Source: a virus
IMG/VR virus record: IMGVR_UViG_3300031703_000051
Span: 1 to 24,835 of that record
DNA: 24,835 nt
Direction: 5' to 3' (one strand)
Within the stretch, counting starts at the first letter, position 1; each line of letters begins with the position of its first letter. The notes beneath the pieces are model-generated. The model worked only from the letters and a program-made list of their open reading frames with translations, did not search any database and had not been told where the DNA came from. The position numbers were made by a program, and so were the translations under genes. This document shows positions 8,303 to 14,729 of this stretch, one piece after another.

Positions 8303-8587
8303 ATGAATAGAGACAGCGTTATTAAAAGATTATTGGAACAAGGACATGTTACAGTACATGTGGCTGGGGATATTATTAATAGAACAGATTTTTATATGGA
8401 AAGAATTAATAGCCTGTATATTGATGGTAATATAGATGCATCCGAGGTTATCTTATTAATCAACGAAGGATCACCTTTATTGTATAGTCATTATCCTAAA
8501 ATTCCCCCTAATCAATTTAACCCAACTTGTTCGACATTCCTGCCGACTTATAGTATACGTGACAAACTACATACTTGGCATAGATAG
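8303..8587 (+). CDS. Hypothetical protein
   Basis: 94 residues, MNRDSVIKRLLEQGHVTVHV..., not recognised. The N-terminal half is predicted helical with a short strand (HVTVHVAG); the C-terminal third is Pro/Ser/His-rich (HYPKIPPNQFNPTCSTF). No signal peptide or membrane segment. It stands alone between the tape measure terminator and the first long promoter cassette. An ATG five bases upstream (8298) runs straight into a stop, so 8303 is the start. Confidence 0.7.
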   Translation: MNRDSVIKRLLEQGHVTVHVAGDIINRTDFYMERINSLYIDGNIDASEVILLINEGSPLLYSHYPKIPPNQFNPTCSTFLPTYSIRDKLHTWHR

Positions 8588-8590
8588 GAT

Positions 8591-8619
8591 TTCTTATTTA
8601 TACTGAATATAAATAAGAA
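8591..8619 (+). terminator. AT-rich perfect hairpin ahead of promoter cassette A
   Basis: Perfect 12-bp inverted repeat TTCTTATTTATA / TATAAATAAGAA with loop CTGAA, 4 nt after the upstream stop. Related hairpins ending in TATAAATAAG precede the cassettes at 15731, 19271 and 21132. No long T-tract follows, so it may be a weak terminator or an RNA-stability element. Confidence 0.5.
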
Positions 8620-8632
8620 CTTTAGTGAAACT

Positions 8633-8684
8633 AAGTGCTCTAAAGTTTTCTTGATTCAAATAAAATGATTATATTTACATATAA
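8633..8684 (+). promoter_or_regulatory. Promoter cassette copy A (TTG-N16-TATATTTA)
   Basis: TTG at 8651-8653 and TATATTTA at 8670-8677, 16 nt apart, within a ~52-nt block that recurs nearly unchanged at 15731, 17831, 19271 and 21132. The -7-like element fits the Bacteroidota TAnnTTTG consensus except for its last base. It drives the phosphatase gene at 8706. Here a 7-bp inverted repeat AACTTTA ... TAAAGTT flanks the upstream part of the block. Confidence 0.7.
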
Positions 8685-8705
8685 TTAAAAACTAAAAACA
8701 ATATT

Positions 8706-9158
8706 ATGACAAAAACAGTAATTTTTGACCTAGATGGTACTCTAGCTCTTATCGATAAACGAAGAGCATTGGCATCAAATAGTAATGGTAAAATCGATTG
8801 GAAAACTTTCTTTAAACCAGAGAACATTTCTTTAGACGAACCTAATATACCAGTAATCGAGTCATTTAATGCCCTCCAGCATGCTGGATTTATCGTGGGA
8901 ATCTTCAGTGGCAGAGATGATATTAGTAAAACTGAAACTGAAAGTTGGTTAGCTGAAAACGGAATTCAACCTGCATTCTTGAGAATGAGAAAATCCGGAA
9001 CATTTATTCCAGATGAAAAATTGAAGAAAATGTGGTTGGGTGATTTGCAAGCAATTGGACATACCATAATGTGTGTGTTTGACGACAGAAATAAAGTAGT
9101 AGATATGTGGAGAGAAAACGGAATTCCATGTTTCCAGGTTGAAGAAGGAAACTTTTAA
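8706..9158 (+). CDS. Polynucleotide 3'-phosphatase-like HAD protein (T4 PNKP phosphatase domain)
   Basis: 150 residues. HAD motif I is VIFDLDGTLA (residues ~5-14), with both catalytic Asp present. GIFSGRDD is motif II, the later Lys residues (EKLKKMW) provide motif III and VFDDRNKVVDMW is motif IV. The pattern SGR...ET..WL, RMRKSG and FDDR..VV.MWR..GIPCFQV is specific to the phosphatase half of T4 polynucleotide kinase-phosphatase. In T4 it removes 3' and 2',3'-cyclic phosphates from nucleic acid ends before ligation. The kinase half is absent, so this is a stand-alone end-healing phosphatase; a DNA ligase lies ~12 kb downstream. It is the first gene after promoter cassette A, and a small membrane-protein gene follows 3 nt later. 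Confidence 0.85.
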   Translation: MTKTVIFDLDGTLALIDKRRALASNSNGKIDWKTFFKPENISLDEPNIPVIESFNALQHAGFIVGIFSGRDDISKTETESWLAENGIQPAFLRMRKSGTFIPDEKLKKMWLGDLQAIGHTIMCVFDDRNKVVDMWRENGIPCFQVEEGNF

Positions 9159-9161
9159 TAT

Positions 9162-9371
9162 ATGTACACTTTCTTAATAACATACAATGTGATCGGCCTT
9201 ATATTTGGCATAGCCATGGGTCGATTAAATCATAATCTATCAAATAGCACAGGAAACGAAGCAGATAGGTTCAAGACATCTGAACTAATATTCCTACAAT
9301 TACTCTGGCCAGCATATCTGATAGTGTTTATTTCTGCGCACTTTACCAATAATACAAATGACAATGAATAG
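9162..9371 (+). CDS. Small membrane protein
   Basis: 69 residues. Two hydrophobic segments are visible, TFLITYNVIGLIFGIAMG (residues 3-20) and LIFLQLLWPAYLIVFISA (~42-59), separated by a polar Asn/Ser/Glu-rich linker, so a two-pass inner-membrane hairpin is likely. Function unknown. It begins 3 nt after the phosphatase stop and its end overlaps the next start by 14 nt, so all three are probably one transcript. Confidence 0.7.
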   Translation: MYTFLITYNVIGLIFGIAMGRLNHNLSNSTGNEADRFKTSELIFLQLLWPAYLIVFISAHFTNNTNDNE

Positions 9372-9843
9372 TAAAATAGCAATAGTAGGAGCAGGCGCAA
9401 GCGGTAAGGATCATTTACGTAAACAAATGGAAGGTCGTGGAATGATATCAGGGATATCATGTACCACTCGCCCGATGAGGGACAATGAAACTAACGGAGT
9501 GGATTATTATTTCCTAACAGACTTAGAATTTGAAAATGGAATAAAGAACGATCTATTTGTGGAATGGCAATCATTTAAGGATTGGAAATATGGAATAAGC
9601 AAGGTGGAATTCATACGAAGTGACGTTATGATTTTAAACGCAGAATCAGTAGAAACATTAGAACCATCGTATAGGGACAAATTGTTTGTAATCTATATAA
9701 ACATATCCGAGGAAACCAGGAGAAAGAGGCTTGTCAATCGAAGTGACACAAACGATATGGTCGAACGAAGAATAGAAGCCGATAATAAACAATTCGGAAA
9801 CTTTTTAGACTTTGACTGTATAATAACTAATGAAAATTTTTAA
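9358..9843 (+). CDS. Guanylate kinase-like nucleotide kinase
   Basis: 161 residues. The N-terminus IAIVGAGASGKD is a P-loop; the pattern SCTTRPMRDNETNGVDYYFLT, then EFENGI...FVEW and YGI, is that of guanylate kinases, where the TTR-x-R/P and E-x-x-G-x-DY residues bind GMP. Later ISEETRRKRLVNR fits the lid region. Guanylate kinase converts (d)GMP to (d)GDP, feeding dNTP pools for phage replication. Two points are unusual: the Walker A Ser/Thr after Lys is Asp, and the protein is shorter than cellular enzymes (~200 aa). Start could be ATG 9358 or 9364; both overlap the preceding gene. Confidence 0.8.
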   Translation: MTMNSKIAIVGAGASGKDHLRKQMEGRGMISGISCTTRPMRDNETNGVDYYFLTDLEFENGIKNDLFVEWQSFKDWKYGISKVEFIRSDVMILNAESVETLEPSYRDKLFVIYINISEETRRKRLVNRSDTNDMVERRIEADNKQFGNFLDFDCIITNENF

Positions 9844-9870
9844 TAATATATAATACCTAAAACAAACAAC

Positions 9871-10383
9871 ATGGCAAAAGCAAAAACAATTACAGAATTA
9901 AAGGACTTAAGATCTCAATTAGAAGTTGAAGTTAACGAGGCACAAGAAGAGTTAGCAACTAGAGAATATTCAGTAGACGTTGAAGACGCATCCAACGCTA
10001 ATGCAATCTTAAAGCAAATCGATAAGAGTTACACATGGGATATTAAGAACGCAGCTTTCTTGATTAATTTATATGATAACATCTCAGATCAAAGGAAAAT
10101 TAGTATTAATGATAAAGAAGCAACTAATACAACTTTATTATTGAATGGTATGCAGTTGAATACATTATATACTGTATTAACAAACATCACAGGAGTTGGA
10201 ATTGAATCTGCAAGAAGATTTACAAGACTTTTAACTAACGTAGGTTCACAGATATCAGAAGCATTGAACGAAATGACAGAGAATAACAAAGATATTCAAG
10301 CAAAACATGTTCAATTAGCTGAAATCGATTTGGAAATTTCAAACGCTGAAAAACCAACAGTTGAAGCAGTAGAAGAAGCATAA
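9871..10383 (+). CDS. Hypothetical helical protein
   Basis: 170 residues, starting MAKAKTITELKDLRSQLEVEV. Residues ~7-35 and ~133-160 form charged heptad-like helices, so the ends may pair as a coiled coil; the middle (NTTLLLNGMQLNTLYTVLTN) is a more hydrophobic helical core. Not recognised. Acidic C-terminus (PTVEAVEEA). The start follows a leader AAAACAAACAACATGG like those of the tube and H1-like genes, suggesting strong translation. The nuclease-like gene begins 10 nt after its stop. Confidence 0.75.
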   Translation: MAKAKTITELKDLRSQLEVEVNEAQEELATREYSVDVEDASNANAILKQIDKSYTWDIKNAAFLINLYDNISDQRKISINDKEATNTTLLLNGMQLNTLYTVLTNITGVGIESARRFTRLLTNVGSQISEALNEMTENNKDIQAKHVQLAEIDLEISNAEKPTVEAVEEA

Positions 10384-10393
10384 TTCGTTTAAT

Positions 10394-10930
10394 ATGAAAC
10401 TAGCAAGTAAATCTAAGAAAAGATTAGATCTACTAGAAGCTATCCAGGAAGGAATCACTACCCGTGATGTTTTCGAAACAATTGACTATAAGTCTCAGAG
10501 TGAGGATAAGATAAAGCAATTTATCTATCCTCACCTTCTAGACCAGATAGCAGAATATATTGTTGAGAAGAAAGGCTTTAGTAGAGGGCTCGCAAGGGAA
10601 CGAGCGAGAACCATGATCAAGTGGGAAGGTAATGTTAACACGACTGTTAAAAACATTCAATTCATGGGAACTGGTAATAGACCAGACATGACAATTGAAA
10701 GCGACGGGGTACGAATAGCAATTGAATTTAAGAAAGGTGATAGAGGATCAGGATTAAGAGAAGGATTCGGACAGTCAATTATTTATTCAACAGCATTCGA
10801 CTTTGTTATTTACATGTTTATTGACACATCACCTGAGGGAAAGATCCTAAATGGATCTACATCAATTACGGAACAAAGGTTCCTAGACAATTTATGGGAT
10901 AATTTTAATGTAAAATTTGCAATAGTATAA
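10394..10930 (+). CDS. PD-(D/E)XK-type nuclease-like protein
   Basis: 178 residues. An N-terminal helical part (1-60) is followed by a nuclease-like core: NRPDMTIESDGVRIAIEFKKG gives an Asp strand and the E-x-K strand of the PD-(D/E)XK fold, followed by a helix with GFGQSIIYSTAF (conserved Gln position) and a strand FVIYMFID. These are the catalytic pieces of restriction-endonuclease-like proteins, which act in phages as repair, recombination or host-DNA-degrading nucleases; the substrate cannot be told from sequence. The next gene starts at 10930 inside its stop codon (one-base TAATG overlap), which implies translational coupling to the phosphoesterase-fold protein. Confidence 0.7.
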   Translation: MKLASKSKKRLDLLEAIQEGITTRDVFETIDYKSQSEDKIKQFIYPHLLDQIAEYIVEKKGFSRGLARERARTMIKWEGNVNTTVKNIQFMGTGNRPDMTIESDGVRIAIEFKKGDRGSGLREGFGQSIIYSTAFDFVIYMFIDTSPEGKILNGSTSITEQRFLDNLWDNFNVKFAIV

Positions 10931-11451
10931 TGAAAATATTTGTAACATCAAACCAACAATTTGGTAGAAAGGGTGCCATTAAAAAGTATAAAAGGCCATT
11001 CAATAGTATAAAGGACATGAACTCTAATCTAATAGATGCATGGAATTCAGTAGTAACTGATGAGGATACTGTATATGTATTAGGTAATTTTGCATGGGAC
11101 CCTGAATCATTCGAATTAGCCTCAAACTCTTTGAATGGGGATATAATAATCCTTAAGGGAGAGTACGACAAGGCGTCACATGAGGTAATAGACACAGGTG
11201 GTGGTGGAAATATTGACTACATATATGATTCAATTCTAGGAATCCCTGAGGCATCGGCTGTATTGTCATACTGGCCATTATCAGAGTGGCCTTTAAAATC
11301 AAAGGGATCATATTCCGTAATCGGATATCCTGATACTAAATATAAAACAGATTACAAAACTAAGGTAATTAACTGCTCATGCGACCTAAGTGATTACAAG
11401 CCAATTGAATTAAGAAAATACGTTGCATTGTTAAACGATGTTAACAGTTAA
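10930..11451 (+). CDS. Metallophosphoesterase-fold pseudoenzyme
   Basis: 173 residues. The scaffold follows phage calcineurin-like phosphoesterases closely: IFVTSNQQFG where active relatives have SDTHFG, RPFNSIKDMN..LIDAWNSVV..DTVYVLGNF where they have LGDF, LNGDIIILKGEYD where they have KGNHD, and LSYWPLSEWP...GSYSVIGYPD where they have SHYP and HGHxH. Thus Asp8→Asn, His10→Gln, Asp53→Asn, Asn78→Glu, His79→Tyr and the late His residues are all replaced. I see no way for it to bind the usual two metals, so a binding or structural role is inferred. It is coupled to the upstream nuclease-like gene by a one-base overlap. Confidence 0.75.
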   Translation: MKIFVTSNQQFGRKGAIKKYKRPFNSIKDMNSNLIDAWNSVVTDEDTVYVLGNFAWDPESFELASNSLNGDIIILKGEYDKASHEVIDTGGGGNIDYIYDSILGIPEASAVLSYWPLSEWPLKSKGSYSVIGYPDTKYKTDYKTKVINCSCDLSDYKPIELRKYVALLNDVNS

Positions 11452-11510
11452 TTGTTCATAACTTCCGGAAAATAAATCATCAAATATTTTTTTAATACAA
11501 ATAAAATGAT

Positions 11511-11518
11511 TATATTTA
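11511..11518 (+). promoter_or_regulatory. Promoter cassette copy B (diverged) ahead of sigma gene
   Basis: TATATTTA with the same downstream sequence as the full cassettes and the same spacer end (CAAATAAAATGAT), but the TTG is changed to TTA (11492-11494) and the upstream conserved part is replaced by an AT-rich run. It is 28 nt ahead of the sigma factor gene, so that gene may be controlled differently from the cassette genes. Confidence 0.55.
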
Positions 11519-11546
11519 CATATAATTAAAAACTAAAACAAATAAT

Positions 11547-12146
11547 ATGGCAATAACTTACAGAGAAATGACGGGTAACTTTTTAAGAACGAGATCAGAT
11601 GCTGATTTCACAGTAATATTTTATAGAGTTAAACCGGGTTTAACTGCATACGTTAACAAGATAGTTAAGGACAGAGATTTAGCAGAAGATATTGCAATTA
11701 ACACATTAACTAAATTATGGACTAAAATCGATCAATATAACCCAGATTATCAAATCACAACATGGTTATATCGTATCGCATTTAATGATGCATTAGGACA
11801 TATTAATCAAAGAAAGAAGAAATCATCTCTAACATCTTTATCTGAATTTGGTGTTGAAGTAAATGAGGCTGGAGAAATCGGTAAAGATTTACAAGGTGCA
11901 TTTGATGATTACGAACAAAAAACAGAACAAGATTTCATTGATGAAGATGAAGATTTAATGGAAAGATATGGAAGTGCTCTTAAGGCAATCGATTCATTAA
12001 AGGAAATGTATAAGGGTATCGTTGTTGATAGACTTATTAATAACATGAAATATGAGGATATCGCAGAGAAACATGATATCAGTTTACAAACGGTAAAGAA
12101 TAGAATCCGTAGAGGTAAAGCAATCATTGCAGAAACAGTATCATAA
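11547..12146 (+). CDS. Phage-encoded sigma-70/ECF-type RNA polymerase sigma factor
   Basis: 199 residues, near the length of ECF sigma factors and of the T4 late sigma gp55 (185 aa). Region 2 spans ~20-95: DRDLAEDIAINTLTKLWTKI is helix 2.1-2.2 and TTWLYRIAFNDALGHINQRKKK is 2.3-2.4 with a basic end. A Glu/Asp-rich linker (~105-145) follows. Region 4 (~148-195) has YEDIAEKHDISLQTVKNRIRRGKAI, a clear helix-turn-helix for -35 contact. It should redirect host RNA polymerase to phage promoters; the AGATATATAA motifs are candidates (inference). The following small gene overlaps its stop by one base. Confidence 0.88.
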   Translation: MAITYREMTGNFLRTRSDADFTVIFYRVKPGLTAYVNKIVKDRDLAEDIAINTLTKLWTKIDQYNPDYQITTWLYRIAFNDALGHINQRKKKSSLTSLSEFGVEVNEAGEIGKDLQGAFDDYEQKTEQDFIDEDEDLMERYGSALKAIDSLKEMYKGIVVDRLINNMKYEDIAEKHDISLQTVKNRIRRGKAIIAETVS

Positions 12147-12361
12147 TGATTGTTGTTGTTTATAGAAAGTCTGAGAATGCCAGAAAGAAATACATGAAGG
12201 TATTCATTAACCATCAGACCCCTGACGTTATTATAAACGGAAGGGCTAGAAAGCCATTAATCCCAGATGGATATGTCATTGACGAGTTAGGTATGGGAGA
12301 ATCATTTATACAGGTTTATAAAAAACAGCATAATATTAAAAATCATGAGACTATTAAATAA
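12146..12361 (+). CDS. Hypothetical protein coupled to sigma factor
   Basis: 71 residues. It starts with a hydrophobic strand MIVVVYRK, then basic and strand-forming segments (KYMKVFINHQTPDVIINGRARKPLIPDGYVIDELGMG). No known domain recognised. Its ATG shares one base with the sigma gene stop (TAATG), so translation is likely coupled; a role as sigma partner or anti-sigma is conceivable but unsupported. Confidence 0.65.
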   Translation: MIVVVYRKSENARKKYMKVFINHQTPDVIINGRARKPLIPDGYVIDELGMGESFIQVYKKQHNIKNHETIK

Positions 12362-12680
12362 AATTGCATGGAAATCCCGTAAGATGAACATCGATATTAA
12401 ATTACTAAATATACATCTGAATAGCGGAGGTCAAACGTGGGGCCTTGAAATGTTAGCAATCACCAATAAATATAGAACATACTCTTTGTTTGCATGGGAG
12501 TTTAGACTACCAAACCAAACAAGTGTACAATCATTTACAACAGATCATTTTGACATCTTATTCTTGCGAAATAAATTGTCAGATGTTTATCTTAGATTAG
12601 ATGACAGATCATTATGGGGAGGACACATGTCAGTTATCTCTACACTCAAATTAAACATACTTAATAGAATGTTTAATTAG
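12345..12680 (+). CDS. Hypothetical protein
   Basis: 111 residues with a basic N-terminus (MRLLNKIAWKSRKMN) and alternating strands (YRTYSLFAWEFRLP, FDILFLRNKL). Several Trp and the WG(L/G) repeats (QTWGLEML, SLWGGHMS) stand out. Not recognised. The start at 12345 overlaps the preceding gene by 17 nt; ATG 12384 is an alternative that avoids the overlap. The stop codon lies inside an AT-rich hairpin. Confidence 0.62.
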   Translation: MRLLNKIAWKSRKMNIDIKLLNIHLNSGGQTWGLEMLAITNKYRTYSLFAWEFRLPNQTSVQSFTTDHFDILFLRNKLSDVYLRLDDRSLWGGHMSVISTLKLNILNRMFN

Positions 12681-12702
12681 AATAGCAATACATCCTCTAA
12701 TT
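12675..12702 (+). terminator. Weak AT-rich hairpin at end of sigma operon
   Basis: 7-bp inverted repeat AATTAGA / TCTAATT with a 14-nt loop, spanning the stop codon and followed by a few T. It may end the sigma operon just before a late-promoter-like motif. Confidence 0.3.
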
Positions 12703-12707
12703 TTCGT

Positions 12708-12717
12708 AGATATATAA
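12708..12717 (+). promoter_or_regulatory. Candidate late promoter AGATATATAA ahead of tagged-protein cluster
   Basis: Fourth copy of AGATATATAA, 26 nt before ATG 12744. It is the only copy not directly ahead of a tail gene, and it sits at the head of the cluster whose products look like packaged head proteins. That is consistent with late expression. Confidence 0.5.
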
Positions 12718-12743
12718 CAAATAATATAAATAAAACTAAAATT

Positions 12744-13271
12744 ATGAAACATGTAATGATGTTTGAAAAGTATCTTAATTATAAAGACATTAAGAATACA
12801 TCGCCTGATGACCAGGCAAAGGACGCCCTTAACATAATTAAAAAGATCCTTCCAACATTCGACGAAAAATGGATTGATAATATTGAAGACCAATCAAGCG
12901 ATAAGGGAATTAAATTCCAGGTTGAATTGTCAGGCGGAGATACGATCCATATGTATAAGACTAGTAAGTGGATTTCAAATGAATCATCATGGGACTTCTT
13001 TATTAATAAGAAGAAAATTAAACCATCTGATTTGAGGAATTCCCTAGAATTAAAATATCTAAGTGATCTTGATGCATTTCTTAAATATGCATTCTCATAC
13101 AATTTTGAATCAGAGTACATTAATAATGGCAAGCAACATAAAGCAGCCGTTGATAATAATACTAAGATACTACAATCGTTTAACGACCTGAATTCATCTG
13201 ATAAAAAAGAAGCGATCAAGCAACTTAAATCAAAATTCGACGCAAACGATGTCGATTCCCTCTTTAAATAA
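12744..13271 (+). CDS. Candidate internal head protein with CTS-like N-terminus (cluster member 1)
   Basis: 175 residues. The N-terminus MKHVMMFEKYLNYKD is a variant of the MKHTKLFEEFLNE leader of the following genes, but the Glu expected before the cleavage point is Tyr. The rest is acidic/basic mixed and helical (KDALNIIKKILPTF, KKEAIKQLKSKFDAND), with strands in the middle (KFQVELSGGDTIHMYK, WDFFINKKKIK). No known domain. It heads a run of five closely spaced genes behind a late-promoter-like motif. Packaging into the capsid is inferred from the leader; with the variant leader it may be targeted but not cleaved. Confidence 0.7.
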   Translation: MKHVMMFEKYLNYKDIKNTSPDDQAKDALNIIKKILPTFDEKWIDNIEDQSSDKGIKFQVELSGGDTIHMYKTSKWISNESSWDFFINKKKIKPSDLRNSLELKYLSDLDAFLKYAFSYNFESEYINNGKQHKAAVDNNTKILQSFNDLNSSDKKEAIKQLKSKFDANDVDSLFK

Positions 13272-13283
13272 ATAAAACTAATT

Positions 13284-13673
13284 ATGAAAAAAGTACAATT
13301 ATTCGAGAACTATTTAAATGAAGCGATATCATTTAACGCAGACGTTCAAGAACCCTTTGAAATAAAGGACGAGAAAAAAGCACAGAAACAATTTAAGATC
13401 ATCGCCGAACCTATTACTATGGTGTCAGTTGACGGAGACATCGCTGAGAGAATGGCAGATGTAACTATTTTCTTTAGCAACCGCGATTCTATCAGTAGAG
13501 TATGGGAGCAAACTCCAGTAAAGGCTAACACAAACAGTATAGTTATTTCACCAAGGGACTCATCAGACATTGATGTTACATTACATACTGATAAATATGT
13601 TGGTTCAACAGGTACTGTTGTAGGAGATCTTGGATTAATCTACAGAGATTGGAAATTAGGAAAAATAAATTAA
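13284..13673 (+). CDS. Candidate internal head protein with CTS-like N-terminus (cluster member 2)
   Basis: 129 residues. The leader MKKVQLFENYLNE|A has the L-x-E|A form cut by T4-type prohead proteases, so a mature protein starting at Ala14 is predicted. The body is strand-rich (KIIAEPITMVSVDGDIA, DVTIFFSNRD, SIVISPRDSSDIDVTLH, GTVVGDLGLIY), and I recognise no domain. It starts 12 nt after the previous gene and 4 nt separate it from the next. Confidence 0.7.
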   Translation: MKKVQLFENYLNEAISFNADVQEPFEIKDEKKAQKQFKIIAEPITMVSVDGDIAERMADVTIFFSNRDSISRVWEQTPVKANTNSIVISPRDSSDIDVTLHTDKYVGSTGTVVGDLGLIYRDWKLGKIN

Positions 13674-13677
13674 CACG

Positions 13678-14109
13678 ATGAAACATACAAAACTATTTGA
13701 AGAATTTCTTAACGAAGGCTTAGAGTCTATCGTTCATGAAGCAAAGTCGGTTAATCCAAAACAAAGAGGAATTGGTAAATTCCTAGGATCAGTGGATAGC
13801 ACTGACGTATATACTTATGATATATTCCCGAAAGTATTATCATCATCAGATGAATTTAAGGACATGACTTTGGATAATATAGAAGCAATACAATCAATGG
13901 TATATGACGCACGTGACAATATGCATGATACTGCGTTGAACGGTAAACCTGGCAAATTAATTAAGAAAAACATCAATAATCTTACTTTTTTAAAATCTAA
14001 GAAAGATGGATCATTTGATAAACCGTCATCTACTAGGAAGGATACTGGTAACTTCGACAGAATGGTAAAAAATTCAACGAAAGATCAACTACTCCGTGGT
14101 TTTAATTAA
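13678..14109 (+). CDS. Candidate internal head protein with CTS-like N-terminus (cluster member 3)
   Basis: 143 residues. Leader MKHTKLFEEFLNE|G, predicted cut before Gly14. Its first 38 nucleotides are identical to those of the gene at 14127. After the leader the protein is a mixed alpha/beta stretch (LGSVDSTDVYTYDIFPKVL) and a basic C-terminal half rich in Lys, Asn and Ser (KLIKKNINNLTFLKSKKDG), which would suit DNA contact inside the head (inference). No known domain. Confidence 0.72.
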   Translation: MKHTKLFEEFLNEGLESIVHEAKSVNPKQRGIGKFLGSVDSTDVYTYDIFPKVLSSSDEFKDMTLDNIEAIQSMVYDARDNMHDTALNGKPGKLIKKNINNLTFLKSKKDGSFDKPSSTRKDTGNFDRMVKNSTKDQLLRGFN

Positions 14110-14126
14110 ACAAATAAATTAATAAT

Positions 14127-14720
14127 ATGAAACATACAAAACTATTTGAAGAATTTCTTAACGAGAATACAAGTGGCGAGATCTTCAATCCAAAACGAGG
14201 GAAAACTGTCAAATTTGACCATACCAAGCATCCTGAATTATCAGGAGAATTCTTTGATTTGATTGCAACAGCTTACGCTGAAATAGGAGGTCATTCGAAG
14301 ATCAAGACGCCCGCTGATGTATTCGGTGATAAGGATTGGAATTATTGGGAAGGTGTTGATTTACATGGAACCAAGGATTTCGATATGATTATGTTTGGTA
14401 AGAAAACAAAATACGGGATTAAATATTCAGGTGTTGGACATGATGGAACTAAGGATGCAAAACGTGCATACATTTCTACTAGAGGAAAGGAACTTAATAA
14501 ACTAGGTTTTTATATTGAGGTTTCAGGGAAAATTGCTGAAATCTTACTAAATTCGTATGATGTACCTGTTATATCAGATGAAGATACTATAAATAAAGTA
14601 TTAGGTAAGAACGTGACATTTATAGGAACTATTGATGGTAAGCCAGGGAATGGATGGTATTCTAGAAAACTAGGTGGAAGCAGCAAAGAAAAAATATTAT
14701 TAGGACGACCTAAAATATAA
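14127..14720 (+). CDS. Candidate internal head protein with CTS-like N-terminus (cluster member 4), conserved unknown domain
   Basis: 197 residues. Leader MKHTKLFEEFLNE|N, identical in DNA for 38 nt to cluster member 3. The body looks like a folded domain of a type I associate with conserved phage proteins without assigned function: FDLIATAYAEIGGHSKI, DWNYWEGVDLHGTKDFDMIMFG, KYSGVGHDGTKDAKRAYI, GFYIEVSGKIAEILL and a C-terminal GNGWYSRKLGG...ILLGRP. Conserved Trp, His, Asp and Gly suggest an enzyme, but I cannot name the reaction. If the leader is a capsid-targeting sequence, this activity would be injected with the DNA. Confidence 0.75.
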   Translation: MKHTKLFEEFLNENTSGEIFNPKRGKTVKFDHTKHPELSGEFFDLIATAYAEIGGHSKIKTPADVFGDKDWNYWEGVDLHGTKDFDMIMFGKKTKYGIKYSGVGHDGTKDAKRAYISTRGKELNKLGFYIEVSGKIAEILLNSYDVPVISDEDTINKVLGKNVTFIGTIDGKPGNGWYSRKLGGSSKEKILLGRPKI

Positions 14721-14729
14721 ATTAGTATT

